64,000 nucleotides of DNA from Alteromonas sp. M12 (GCF_037478005.1 NZ_CP144164.1:3596001-3660000); one strand, 5' to 3'. Counted from the stretch's first letter, positions 43,316-52,686 are shown. Notes: a model not told the origin generated them from the letters alone. Translations and numbers: made by a program.

Positions 43316-44629
43316 CTAAACAAGTTGCTTTAAGCTGTCTACTAGTTGTTGTATTTCATCGGCACTTGTAAATACTTGGGGAGTGATACGGACACAAGCA
43401 CCGGAGTCTAACCCCTTACGAATAACCGTGAAAATACCAAAATCATTCTCCAGTCGTTGCTGCAATTTATTGGCATCATCAATACTGTTTTTTCCCTTTA
43501 GTCGAAATGAACTCATGCCTGTGGATGATATACTGTCTTTTCCGCCTAACACTTCGATATGGCTCATTGACTGGGCTTCTGAAAACCATAAATCTCGCAA
43601 ATATTTGAGTCGTGCTTGTTTATTTTCGCCGCCAATGGCCTGATGAAAATCCAGTGCGGCAGGTACTGCCAAGAAAGCCGCAAAGTTCGCAGTGGCGGTA
43701 TGCACACGGGTGTAAGCTCGATTATTATTAGGATCTGACTCGCCAGGATAAGGCGCAATTTTATCCAGCGCTCCTTTTCGCATGTACAAAGCCCCTACTC
43801 CTACCGGAGAACCGATCCATTTATGTAAATTAAACCCTGCCCAGTTAACCTTAAGATCGGTAATTTTATAATCAATTAAGCCCCAAGATTGTGCGCAATC
43901 ACAGATAACATCAATGCCTCGCTTATGTGCTTCTTCGACAATGGCTTTTACTGGAAAAACTAAACCATGTTGGTTGCTTACATGGGTGAGTAACATAAGC
44001 TTAATGTTGGGTTTGCGATCAAAAGCATCAACGTATGATTGCAATAATTGCTGCTGATCAGCCAAAGCCGGTGTTATCACTTCAACACTTTCGACTCCCT
44101 GATCCTGCTCTAGCCACCGCATAATAGTTTTAAAGCTTGGATAATCACTGTCGGCGAATAACACCGCATCACCTGCACTTAGACCTTGATATTGACGGAT
44201 TAAATTATGGATGGCTTCAGTGGCATTGCGAGTTAACACTATTTCTCCCTCTTGGGTACCAAGAGCTTGTCCCACCCGACTCATTGCATCACGAATATCA
44301 GCAGGGAAGTGTTTGCGTGCGTAAAATGAATTTTGGTCATTTACCATCTTAGTGGCGCGCTGATATGCCTCTATTACCGGCTTTGCCATTTTCCCCCAAT
44401 AACCATGTTCTAGGTTAATAATTCCTTGAGTGCGATTGTAATAGCTCGCAATTTCAGCCCAATATGCTTCATCTGAAGCTAAACTATCGGCCGTTCGATT
44501 GCTCAAAGAAGGCAGCGCAAGGGCTGAATTTGCGGTTTGAGCTGTCGCCGAAAATGATGAAACAACAGCAGTAGTGGCAACTCCGGTTAACAAATTACGA
44601 CGGCTCAATGAAAATTTAGAGTGATTCAT
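43316..44629 (-). CDS. Tat-exported class V aminotransferase-fold PLP enzyme
   Basis: This 437-aa protein starts with a twin-arginine signal, SRRNLLTGVATTAVVSS. Its fold type I core resembles isopenicillin N epimerase-like proteins. The PLP lysine is Lys270 (GFNLHKWIGSP) and the pyridine-nitrogen aspartate is Asp244 (ICDCAQSWG). Export in the folded state with its cofactor explains the Tat route. It is divergent from a TonB receptor gene (244 bases). A periplasmic epimerase, desulfurase or transaminase acting on an imported amino compound is plausible; reaction unknown. Confidence 0.87.
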   Translation of the reverse strand: MNHSKFSLSRRNLLTGVATTAVVSSFSATAQTANSALALPSLSNRTADSLASDEAYWAEIASYYNRTQGIINLEHGYWGKMAKPVIEAYQRATKMVNDQNSFYARKHFPADIRDAMSRVGQALGTQEGEIVLTRNATEAIHNLIRQYQGLSAGDAVLFADSDYPSFKTIMRWLEQDQGVESVEVITPALADQQQLLQSYVDAFDRKPNIKLMLLTHVSNQHGLVFPVKAIVEEAHKRGIDVICDCAQSWGLIDYKITDLKVNWAGFNLHKWIGSPVGVGALYMRKGALDKIAPYPGESDPNNNRAYTRVHTATANFAAFLAVPAALDFHQAIGGENKQARLKYLRDLWFSEAQSMSHIEVLGGKDSISSTGMSSFRLKGKNSIDDANKLQQRLENDFGIFTVIRKGLDSGACVRITPQVFTSADEIQQLVDSLKQLV

Positions 44630-44873
44630 GTGCTTTCTTATTATTTTAAATCAGACGGTTAGGATAAATGTAATTTATGACACTTTGATAAAATAAGGAA
44701 TCTGAAATCGATATTTGATCTGCGAGAGTTTATTTTACCAAAAGTTAAAATCCAATAAAATCAAATACTAAGGATAAATAAAACTGCCATTTTTCCTTAA
44801 CCATTTTGTCATTTAAACGTGCAACAGTAGCGCCCATCAAAATTCACATCTAAATGATATTAGGGTTTAATTT

Positions 44874-47300
44874 ATGTTTACGTTGTCAAAAATTTCTCGT
44901 TCTGTATGTCTTGTTTGCAGTATTAGTGCCGCAATTCCGTCTTTAACTCAGGCTCAGCAGGCACCTGATGCCGCAACAAATAAAAACTTAGAAAGTATCA
45001 TTGTTACAGGAACTCGTTCTTCAGAAAAAACCGTATTTGATTCCAGCGCCCCAATTGATCTAATTGCTGCAGATGAATTGATGGCAACAGTATCGGAAGA
45101 CTTATCAGATACCCTCGCTCAATTGGTGCCTTCTTATAAAGTACAAAGATTACCTATGGCCGATGGGCAAGTATTTGTTCGACCCGCGTCTTTACGGGGT
45201 TTATCAGCCGATCACACATTGGTATTAATCAACGGTAAACGCCGCCACCGTTCAGCCCTTTTAGGCGGCAATGGTGCACAAGCGCCCGACCTATCGCAAA
45301 TTCCCGCTTCAGCAATTAAACGAATTGAGGTTTTACGCGACGGTGCATCGGCCCAATACGGCTCTGATGCGATTGCAGGGGTAATTAACATCATATTGGA
45401 TGATAGCCTAGGACTTGAAGGCTTTGTTCAATACTCTGAATATGCCGAAGGAGACGGAGAAAATATCAGAACAGGTATTAAAGGCGGAATGGAATTAGGC
45501 AATGATGGTTTTGTCACCATCAGTTTTGAATATGCAGATGCGCAGAAAACCTCCCGCAGCCGACAACGTCCTGACGCTATCCAGTTCGCAGCAGATCACC
45601 CTGAGGTGGAAGTCCCTAATCCAGTACAAAACTGGGGACAGCCGGAGACAGAAACCTGGCGAATCGCATTGAATTCAGGTTTAGACACCCAAATCGGCAT
45701 GACTTATTTGTTTGCAACATTTGGTCAAGGTGAGGGCTTAACTGATTTTAACTGGCGTAATCCAGACAGCACCAGCGCTTTTAATTTAACTGATGTCTTT
45801 CCTGACTTTGATCTAAGGGAAACCTATCCTGCCGGCTTTTCTCCCCAGTTTGGTCATGAAGATAGCGACCACTCAGTTAATCTTGGAATCAAGGGCACTT
45901 TATCTAACGATATTGATTGGGATCTTAGTGTCGGTTTTGGACAAAACCGTATCGAATATAACATGTCCAATAGTATTAATGCCTCGCTAGGCCCAGCAAG
46001 TCCAACCGATTTCTATATTGGTGAATTAAATCAAACCGAAACCAACGTTAATGCCGATTTTAATTATCTATGGGCTTCATCCATGTTAAATGACGCAGCG
46101 AATATTGCATTTGGCGCAGAATATCGTAAAGAAACTTATGAAATAAAACCCGGTGATTTGGCCTCTTATGAAATAGGCCCAGGAGCAGTTGTGGGTTTGC
46201 CGTCTGGATCAAATGGTTTCCCAGGATTTTCGCCAAATCAATCAGGAGAATCCAGTCAAAATAGCCAATCAGTTTATGTGGATATAGATTTACCAATAAG
46301 CGAACTATTAACGATTGGCTTAGCCACACGCTATGAAAAATATTCAGAATATGGCAACGGTAAATTGACCGGTAAACTCTCTGCGCGCTATGAAATCAAT
46401 AGTGACTTAGCGCTTAGAGGAACTGTATCCACAGGATTCAAAGCGCCTACACCAGGGCAACTATTTAGTGAGCGTACTTCCCAAGGACTAGACACCAATA
46501 CCCTAAATATTTTCACAACCGGACGTTTTTCACCTGAAGGTGATGTGGCAGCGGTATTGTCACAACGTGAAGACGTGACAATCAACCCCCTTGAAGCGGA
46601 AGAATCAAACAATCTGAGCGCAGGAATAGTTTATCGTCATGACAGCGGCTTTCACTCATCATTAGATTTCTATCGAGTAGATGTAGATAATCGCTTGAGC
46701 ACCTCTTCTACTTACACGGTAAGCGATGAGGAAAGAATACAATTTGCATCTTTAGGTGTACCGGGTGGCGAGAGTATTACCCGCGTTAACTTTTATCAAA
46801 ATGACTTTGATACGCGCACCACAGGGATAGATGTAGTAATAGGTTATACCACTGATCTAAACCAAGGTGTTTTATCGGTAACCTCAGCGCTGAATCACAA
46901 CAAAACTGAAGTACTTAATGGAAGTCTAGTTGGCAACGACACCACCCGTAACCGTTTCGAAAATATCCTGCCGCAAAATACCGCGAACCTTAGCCTAAAT
47001 TATCAAATGGACGTCGTTAGTGTGATGGCGCGAGTTCGCTACTACGGCTCTTGGACTGACTATTCAGGGAACAGTGATGGAGACGTTTTCCAAGATTTTG
47101 ATGGCGAGTTTTTCACTGATATATCGGCCTCTTATAATGTGAGTGAAAAACTGACGTTAAACTTTGGGGCAGAGAATATTTTTGACTCATATCCACAAGA
47201 AGCGGTTTATCAAGCAAACCGAGGCTTAATATATTCCCGTAACGCTCCATACGATACCGATGGGCGCAATCTATACATTCGTGCATCGTTTCAACTTTAA
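44874..47300 (+). CDS. TonB-dependent receptor divergent from Tat-exported PLP enzyme
   Basis: The 808-aa receptor has a signal peptide (about 28 residues). The plug begins with LESIIVTGTRSSEKTVFDS and contains LRGLSADHTLVLINGKRRH and IKRIEVLRDGASAQYGSDAI. The barrel ends in YIRASFQL with an aromatic near the C-terminus, as expected. The features fit the type that brings in small organic compounds, iron complexes or peptides. It has its own terminator. The neighbouring PLP enzyme could act on the same compound. Confidence 0.93.
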   Translation: MFTLSKISRSVCLVCSISAAIPSLTQAQQAPDAATNKNLESIIVTGTRSSEKTVFDSSAPIDLIAADELMATVSEDLSDTLAQLVPSYKVQRLPMADGQVFVRPASLRGLSADHTLVLINGKRRHRSALLGGNGAQAPDLSQIPASAIKRIEVLRDGASAQYGSDAIAGVINIILDDSLGLEGFVQYSEYAEGDGENIRTGIKGGMELGNDGFVTISFEYADAQKTSRSRQRPDAIQFAADHPEVEVPNPVQNWGQPETETWRIALNSGLDTQIGMTYLFATFGQGEGLTDFNWRNPDSTSAFNLTDVFPDFDLRETYPAGFSPQFGHEDSDHSVNLGIKGTLSNDIDWDLSVGFGQNRIEYNMSNSINASLGPASPTDFYIGELNQTETNVNADFNYLWASSMLNDAANIAFGAEYRKETYEIKPGDLASYEIGPGAVVGLPSGSNGFPGFSPNQSGESSQNSQSVYVDIDLPISELLTIGLATRYEKYSEYGNGKLTGKLSARYEINSDLALRGTVSTGFKAPTPGQLFSERTSQGLDTNTLNIFTTGRFSPEGDVAAVLSQREDVTINPLEAEESNNLSAGIVYRHDSGFHSSLDFYRVDVDNRLSTSSTYTVSDEERIQFASLGVPGGESITRVNFYQNDFDTRTTGIDVVIGYTTDLNQGVLSVTSALNHNKTEVLNGSLVGNDTTRNRFENILPQNTANLSLNYQMDVVSVMARVRYYGSWTDYSGNSDGDVFQDFDGEFFTDISASYNVSEKLTLNFGAENIFDSYPQEAVYQANRGLIYSRNAPYDTDGRNLYIRASFQL

Positions 47301-47335
47301 AGCTAGTAGGTTTTTGTAAACTTTGTATACATATA

Positions 47336-47364
47336 AACCAGTGTTCTTGCAGCACTGGTTTTTT
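47336..47364 (+). terminator. Terminator of TonB receptor gene
   Basis: AACCAGTG (47336-47343) pairs with CACTGGTT (47353-47360), followed by a run of six T. It is 36 bases after the receptor stop. Confidence 0.88.
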
Positions 47365-47422
47365 GTTTGCGGCTAGCAGTATTAACAATAAAAGGTATTA
47401 AACAAATCAGCATAGCAGATGA

Positions 47423-47605
47423 CTAATCTGGCTCTTCTTGGTGTTTGATGGGCAGTTTCGCTTCTATCGGTTTTTTAGGTTCTTTATCCAAACCCAAAAA
47501 ATAATCAGCAAACCTTGCCATATCACAAGGTGAAGAACTAACATCAACTGCATCTTCCACCTTTTGTATGCTTTTTTTCTGCTTTTTTATTTGTCTCAGA
47601 TTCAT
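47423..47605 (-). CDS. Small hypothetical protein, 60 aa
   Basis: This lysine-rich soluble product starts MNLRQIKKQKKSIQKVED and contains SSPCDMARFADYFLGLD. The ribosome-binding site is weak; a GTG four codons upstream is an alternative start. The mix of a basic N-terminus and an ordered middle suggests a real gene, but no family is recognised. It is divergent from the PEP-CTERM gene at 47912. Confidence 0.45.
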   Translation of the reverse strand: MNLRQIKKQKKSIQKVEDAVDVSSSPCDMARFADYFLGLDKEPKKPIEAKLPIKHQEEPD

Positions 47606-47911
47606 AGTCACACTCACATTAGAGTAAGTTAATTACTCACAACATTGTGCTTAATAGTATAAGACAATCTAGGATTTTTTCTGTTCAGCAAAGACGATAA
47701 CGTTAACAAACTCAATGCTCTCGAGTTGAGTTAACTCTGCATATTTTTATTCCCTAACGCTCCGATAAACTGTCAAAAAAATTAACATTTAAATAACAAA
47801 TTAAAATTAAGCTACTGAATATTAATAATATTTTATTTTGGCTTGGAATATGCAAAAAACCAGAGTGCAAATTTAAAAATTTGTGAAAATCTAAATTAAA
47901 AAGGAAGTATT
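47606..47911. other. 306-base intergenic region before the second PEP-CTERM gene
   Basis: It holds the sigma-54-type promoter at 47839-47854 and an inverted repeat, AACTCAA 47709-47715 / TTGAGTT 47726-47732, about 110 bases upstream of it, where an enhancer-binding protein site would be expected. The rest is very AT-rich. Confidence 0.45.
47839..47854 (+). promoter_or_regulatory. Sigma-54-type promoter of PEP-CTERM gene
   Basis: TGGCTTGGAATATGCA has GG and GC exactly ten bases apart and matches TGGCACG-N4-TTGCW at 9 of 12 positions. It lies 57 bases upstream of the start codon. Together with the site at 43179 it suggests shared control of PEP-CTERM proteins. Confidence 0.6.
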
Positions 47912-48628
47912 ATGAATTTTTCTAAATTAATGAAATTAGCAGTTTTAGGTTCGGCGTTTATGACAATGTCTAGTCAAGCAACATTGGTCACTAAGACTTT
48001 TGATAATGGCGACTCATTGGCAGATTTTTCTGTAGACCGTGCTGCGCCAGCGGGATTCCAAATTATAAATAATGAACTTGTGATGAGTATTGATGGTTCA
48101 ACTTTTGGTACTGGACCCAGTGCATTTTACGATACTCAAGGTATGAAAATCGACACTACTGGCTCAAACTTCGTATCAGTTGATATGTACATTGATTCGG
48201 CGTGGTCCAATAGCGAGCGTTTCGCTGGTATGTGGGGAGTTGGCAAAAATGATGCGAATGATATATCTAGCTACCCCATTTTAGAATTTCAAGGACCCGG
48301 AGTTACCGATCCTAGCGCTGGTTTAGCAATATGGGATAACGCGTGGGTTGACCTATCAACGCTTTTTAATCTAGATGAATTCAACACGATTGCGTACAAA
48401 GCTGCGAATAACGGAGTGCAGTATTTTGTTAATGGCACTATGGTGTACTCAGAAACAGCATCTGGTACAAGCTCATTTGGTGATATTATTTTGAACGCTA
48501 AGAATGATGGAAATTCATTTGATGTGCGTTATGACAACCTAACTTATGGTGTGGTATCTGAACCAGGCGCAATTGCACTGCTTGGTTTAGGCATGTTCGC
48601 TATGGGTTTGCGTCGCCGCAAATCTTAA
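47912..48628 (+). CDS. PEP-CTERM sorting-domain protein, 238 aa
   Basis: The signal peptide covers the first 23 residues (ending SQA). A lectin-like beta-rich domain follows (about 25-210), with FDNGDSLADFSVDR and FEFNTIAYK-type segments resembling concanavalin-fold surface proteins. The C-terminus SEPGAIALLGLGMFAMGLRRRKS is a typical PEP-CTERM signal. AAGGAAG precedes the start. It is monocistronic with a strong terminator. It may bind carbohydrate, though this is only suggested by fold likeness. Confidence 0.88.
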   Translation: MNFSKLMKLAVLGSAFMTMSSQATLVTKTFDNGDSLADFSVDRAAPAGFQIINNELVMSIDGSTFGTGPSAFYDTQGMKIDTTGSNFVSVDMYIDSAWSNSERFAGMWGVGKNDANDISSYPILEFQGPGVTDPSAGLAIWDNAWVDLSTLFNLDEFNTIAYKAANNGVQYFVNGTMVYSETASGTSSFGDIILNAKNDGNSFDVRYDNLTYGVVSEPGAIALLGLGMFAMGLRRRKS

Positions 48629-48640
48629 ATAGCTAAAAAC

Positions 48641-48677
48641 AAAAAGGGTCAGTGTGAAACCCATACTGACCCTTTTT
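48641..48677 (+). terminator. Terminator of PEP-CTERM gene
   Basis: AAAAAGGGTCAGT (48641-48653) pairs perfectly with ACTGACCCTTTTT (48665-48677). The A and T tails make it bidirectional, so it can also end the minus-strand miniprotein transcript that stops at 48705. Confidence 0.9.
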
Positions 48678-48704
48678 ATTATATTGAATGAACAGAAATA
48701 AAGT

Positions 48705-48812
48705 TTAACGTGGTTGATTGTGATAATGCCCAATAAGTGCCGCGCCTAAAAATATAAACATAACGCACATTACACCTAACATCCAAAAATGAGTGATTTC
48801 GAATTCTTGCAT
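48705..48812 (-). CDS. Membrane miniprotein of 35 aa downstream of SSS transporter
   Basis: Start ATG 48810-48812 follows GAGGGT. The product MQEFEITHFWMLGVMCVMF (first 19 residues) continues into IFLGAALIGHYHNQPR: one membrane helix with a short acidic N-terminus and a polar C-terminus. It is the last gene of the FAH/SSS operon, 31 bases after the other miniprotein. It is too short for ordinary gene calling. It may be an accessory subunit of the transporter, as small membrane proteins are for other SSS permeases, but this is inference. Confidence 0.6.
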   Translation of the reverse strand: MQEFEITHFWMLGVMCVMFIFLGAALIGHYHNQPR

Positions 48813-48843
48813 GATATTACCCTCGTTTATTTTTAATCGGTTA

Positions 48844-48942
48844 TTACCACTTACCCGCATAAAAAATTCGGTAAAAAGCATAACCTATTAACATGATTGT
48901 TATTATGATGATAAATACTTGTAAAAAAATATGCCAGAACAT
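48844..48942 (-). CDS. Membrane miniprotein of 32 aa downstream of SSS transporter
   Basis: ATG 48940-48942 follows GGAAGT, which overlaps the end of the SSS gene. The product begins MFWHIFLQVFIIIITIMLIG and ends YAFYRIFYAGKW: one long hydrophobic helix followed by a basic aromatic tail. A longer frame upstream (to 49056) runs through the transporter gene and is not credible. The pair of miniproteins suggests small subunits or regulators of the transporter. Confidence 0.6.
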   Translation of the reverse strand: MFWHIFLQVFIIIITIMLIGYAFYRIFYAGKW

Positions 48943-48955
48943 GTTACTTCCTTTT

Positions 48956-50440
48956 TCAATTTGTTTTACTATTTGCAACAACTTGCGCGTTATATTCCAC
49001 TGAATTGAAATACTTATCTTTACCAGGGCACAGTAAGTTAGTAGTAACACCCACAAATACCGTCAAAATCAGCATAATGTAAGAGTTAGGAATATCTGCC
49101 ATTCCTAGCACCTGTGGCAGGTTGGTAAAAGACCAGACGGTATTAATGCACCACACACAAGCTAATGTAATTGCCGCACCTATGCTTGAACGCTTCCAAA
49201 ATAAGCCGCTTACGATCAACCACAATACCGGCATTAACCACGCAAGAACCCAACCAACAGACGCCAATATTTGCGGTAAGAACGAGCCCACCATAATGGC
49301 AATAATGGATAACACCACAATTACGATTCGTGTCACCTTGGCGATTTCTTTTTCTGTCGCGTCTTGACGGTAAAATCGACGATAAATATCGTTACTAAAA
49401 ATGGTAGCTGGTGCCAAGGCAGTCATCGCAAAAGACGAAAGTATTGCCGCCATAAATGAACCCAGTAATAGAATCACCAACCAACCAGGAAGCATATTAA
49501 CCAACATGGTCGTGGCCGCTGTCTTCGGACCTAAGGCTGCAAATTCTGGAATTGATTTAGCCGTTAGGCCTATCACGCAAATGAAAACCCCAAACATGCC
49601 GTTAATAGGCGCAGCAATCCAAAGTGCTTTAACGATGGTTTTTTCATCTTTTGCACTCATGCAAACTTGCAATAGGGGCTGATTGGCCGGTTGGCTAAAT
49701 ACCAACGCAACAACCAAACCAAACGCGAATGTCCATAATAAATGTGGATTTCCAAACACCGACAAGGCTTCTTCGTTACCGCTGCTGACATAAAAATCGG
49801 CAACCGAACTAAAATCGTTGTTTGGAAGTTGGAAGGCAATAAATAAGGTAGCCAGAATAACAGCTATATACATGAGGATGGCGTTTACCACATTTATCCA
49901 ACCCACCTCTTTTATACCCGCTAACACCACGTAGAGTATCCCTAATACTCCACCAGCGATTGCGCTGTATTGCACATTCCACCCGGTCATAGCCGAGAGC
50001 AAAATCGCCAGACCTTGGGTTTCTAAGGTTAATACGCCAAAAATGGAGCCAGCCATCACGCAGCCCACCACCACTCGAATCCCTGGGTTATACAAATCTT
50101 CGAGCAATTGAGGTACAGAATTCACCCCAGTGCGACGCATCCACAGTCCGGTACTCAAACAAACTATCACCAACAAAATGACGTGTGCTATTGAGAACCA
50201 CAACGAGGTCGCTCCCATATCCCATGACAGTTCGAAAATGCCCATAATATGCGGCGTACCTAGCACAGTAAGAGCCAAAGTGGCGGCAATCACAGTGACG
50301 CCTAACTGGCGTCCGCCATGAGTAAACTCGGCATCATGGGCAACAGTGCTCTTTTTAGATTGCCTTGATACGTAATAACCGACTCCACCAATTAGAATCA
50401 GTTCATAAGCAAGCACACAGATAATTAGGGTTATATTCAC
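48956..50440 (-). CDS. SSS-family sodium:solute symporter
   Basis: This 494-aa protein has about 13 membrane helices and the LeuT-like core of the sodium:solute symporter family. The family patterns GGRQLGVTVIAATLALTVLG and LVALVFSQPANQPLLQVCMSAK are visible. The start is GTG 50438-50440, with AGGAG encoded inside the last codons of the upstream gene; the gap is only four bases. It probably imports an organic acid that the FAH-type hydrolases process. Confidence 0.9.
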   Translation of the reverse strand: MNITLIICVLAYELILIGGVGYYVSRQSKKSTVAHDAEFTHGGRQLGVTVIAATLALTVLGTPHIMGIFELSWDMGATSLWFSIAHVILLVIVCLSTGLWMRRTGVNSVPQLLEDLYNPGIRVVVGCVMAGSIFGVLTLETQGLAILLSAMTGWNVQYSAIAGGVLGILYVVLAGIKEVGWINVVNAILMYIAVILATLFIAFQLPNNDFSSVADFYVSSGNEEALSVFGNPHLLWTFAFGLVVALVFSQPANQPLLQVCMSAKDEKTIVKALWIAAPINGMFGVFICVIGLTAKSIPEFAALGPKTAATTMLVNMLPGWLVILLLGSFMAAILSSFAMTALAPATIFSNDIYRRFYRQDATEKEIAKVTRIVIVVLSIIAIMVGSFLPQILASVGWVLAWLMPVLWLIVSGLFWKRSSIGAAITLACVWCINTVWSFTNLPQVLGMADIPNSYIMLILTVFVGVTTNLLCPGKDKYFNSVEYNAQVVANSKTN

Positions 50441-50444
50441 GGAT

Positions 50445-51863
50445 TTACTCTCCTAAATGCGCGACAGGATCGCTGTGACAAAGCGCAGAGTCACTACTTG
50501 CAGCAGGTTTGATAGTTTGTGTCGGTTTAGTGTTTTTGGGCGGATAAATAACAGCACTAACAGAACCAATTCCAATGCGTAATCCATTTTCTGATTCGCA
50601 ATAACCGGAAATTTCAATCTCATCCCCATCTTCAAGAAAAAAACGTTTCTCACCGCTGGGTAAATGGATTGGATGTTGCCCGCCTTGGGTTATTTCAAGT
50701 AAAGAGCCGGCCTCACTTTCGGTGGGCCCAGATTGCGTTCCCGACCCAAGAAGATCACCAGAATTAAGGTTGCAACCAGTCTGCGTATGATGGGTTATCA
50801 TCTGCGCTATAGTCCAAAATGCATGTTTAAACGTGGTTTGACTTAACTTGAATGCTGGAATTCCTTGATGTCGCATTTGTTCGGTTCTAATGTGACATGT
50901 CATTTGAATATCGAATCCCCCTAAAAGGCTATTCTCATTGCTTTGTAAATTTACAACTTCAGGCCTATCTTGGTAATTCGTTGGCGGCACTCTAAATGGT
51001 GCCAAGGCTTCAGCGGTAATAATCCAAGGCGAAATACTGCTTATAAAATTCTTCGACAAAAACGGACCTAAAGGCTGATATTCCCAAGCTTGAATATCCC
51101 GCGCTGACCAATCATTTAGCATACTAACGCCAAAGAAGTGAGCATCGGCCTGCTGAATGCAAACCGGCTCAAAGGACTCCGTAGATTGACCGATGAAAAT
51201 TCCCAGTTCAACTTCATAGTCGAGTTTCGCAGTGGCTGTTAATTCTGGTTGTTGAGTATCGGCATTTAAGGTTTGCCCGATGGGACGAAAAACCGGTATA
51301 CCAGAAGGGTGAATACTTGATGCTCTGCCATGATAACCAATGGGCAGCCACTTATAATTTGGAAGCAAAGGGTTATTTGGTCTAAATAATTTCCCTACCG
51401 AAGTCGCATGATGAATTGACGTATAAAAGTCAGTGTAGTCACCGATTTGACAAGGCAGACAAAAACTTACGTCAGCGCTTGAAATTAACGCCTTCCTAAC
51501 GGCCATTTCATGCTGAGACCCATCCGTTAAGGCATTAGATAACGCTTGCCGAAACGCCACAGAGAACTCTCGCCCTAAAGACATAAAACGTTGCAAACAG
51601 GTTTCCCTTAGCGCTTCGAGTCCAATTTGCGCTTTACCACTGAAAATCCGCTGCAATCCGAGGGTGTGAAGGTTAATCACAAAGTCACCAATAGCGACGC
51701 CACAGCGTGGTATCTGTTCGGCGTCAATAAAGACCCCAAACGGCAAATTTTGAATTGGGAAACTCGGGTGCCCGTTGGCACTTTTCAGCCAACTTATTAG
51801 TGACGGATTATGAGTTTCATCTACAAAAGGATTGTGTTGCGCGAGTTTAATATCTGATTCCAC
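50445..51863 (-). CDS. fahA: Fumarylacetoacetase
   Basis: It hydrolyses fumarylacetoacetate to fumarate and acetoacetate. The 472-aa length, the N-terminal SH3-like domain and the two-domain layout match true fumarylacetoacetases. Active-site and metal segments are GDYTDFYTSIHHATSVG, DYEVELGIFIG and NDWSARDIQAWEYQPLGPF. The usual partners of tyrosine catabolism (homogentisate dioxygenase, maleylacetoacetate isomerase) are not adjacent. It overlaps the IclR gene by 17 bases and precedes the SSS gene, so it may act on a related diketo acid from the local pathway. Confidence 0.93.
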   Translation of the reverse strand: MESDIKLAQHNPFVDETHNPSLISWLKSANGHPSFPIQNLPFGVFIDAEQIPRCGVAIGDFVINLHTLGLQRIFSGKAQIGLEALRETCLQRFMSLGREFSVAFRQALSNALTDGSQHEMAVRKALISSADVSFCLPCQIGDYTDFYTSIHHATSVGKLFRPNNPLLPNYKWLPIGYHGRASSIHPSGIPVFRPIGQTLNADTQQPELTATAKLDYEVELGIFIGQSTESFEPVCIQQADAHFFGVSMLNDWSARDIQAWEYQPLGPFLSKNFISSISPWIITAEALAPFRVPPTNYQDRPEVVNLQSNENSLLGGFDIQMTCHIRTEQMRHQGIPAFKLSQTTFKHAFWTIAQMITHHTQTGCNLNSGDLLGSGTQSGPTESEAGSLLEITQGGQHPIHLPSGEKRFFLEDGDEIEISGYCESENGLRIGIGSVSAVIYPPKNTKPTQTIKPAASSDSALCHSDPVAHLGE

Positions 51864-52626
51864 GTTTCATCATCTCCGTGCCGATAACAGCGGCTTTCTT
51901 TTTTAATTTACTGATTAACGACGGCTCTAGTTTTTGGCTAAAGCGAGAAGACGGTGTTAACACCACAATGGCAGCAATTGGCTGACGGATACTATTAAAG
52001 ATTGGCACCGCCACTGCACATATTCCTAAATGCAACTCTTCCTCATCTGTGGCATACCCTTGTTTGTTGTAATCAATCAGGCGTTGGCGTAATTGTTGTT
52101 TATCCGTAATGGTATTGGGTGTTATTTTCTCAAGCTCCCCCTTCAACAACATATCTACCCGCTCGTCGTGAATGTATGAAAGTATTGCTTTGGCACCGGC
52201 TGCGGTGTGTAATGGCAGGACTTCGCCCGGTGGAAGCACCACTTTTAACGGCAGGTTAGAAGGAGCGGAGTAAGTAGGTACAGTAGAGTTACCTAACCAT
52301 ATTTCCAAAGTAACCGTTTCTTGTAATGAGTCTCTAAGCTCGTCTATATGAGGTCTTGCTAAATGCAGAATTTCATCAAAATTGACATCTGCCATGGTCA
52401 TTGCAAGCTGATAGATAGCCGGTCCTAGCCAATATTTTCCTGTTTCTTTGTTTTTATATACAAATTCATGCTCGGCCAACTTCATTAACAACCGAGACAC
52501 GGTTGCTTTATGAATGTCCAATTTTCTGCCTAGACTCGTAGTGCCAACTTCTTGATTTTCTTTGGCCAGTTCGATGAGAATACGAATGGCTTTGTCTACG
52601 GTAGACGATGAGTCACATTCTTTCAT
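51847..52626 (-). CDS. IclR-family transcriptional regulator
   Basis: The 259-aa protein has an N-terminal winged helix (residues 8-70, KAIRILIELAKENQEVGTTS) and a C-terminal GAF-like effector domain (about 85-250) with YATDEEELHLGICAVAVPIF. IclR regulators usually bind a catabolic intermediate and repress or activate the pathway. The gene is first in the operon with fahA, the transporter and the miniproteins. Its promoter and three other promoters of the island carry the same palindrome, which is probably its operator. Confidence 0.93.
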   Translation of the reverse strand: MKECDSSSTVDKAIRILIELAKENQEVGTTSLGRKLDIHKATVSRLLMKLAEHEFVYKNKETGKYWLGPAIYQLAMTMADVNFDEILHLARPHIDELRDSLQETVTLEIWLGNSTVPTYSAPSNLPLKVVLPPGEVLPLHTAAGAKAILSYIHDERVDMLLKGELEKITPNTITDKQQLRQRLIDYNKQGYATDEEELHLGICAVAVPIFNSIRQPIAAIVVLTPSSRFSQKLEPSLISKLKKKAAVIGTEMMKRGIRY

Positions 52627-52686
52627 AGCGCCCCCTAATATTGGTTAAACAGATATTACTGCCGACGCTAAATTCCGCAATAAAGG

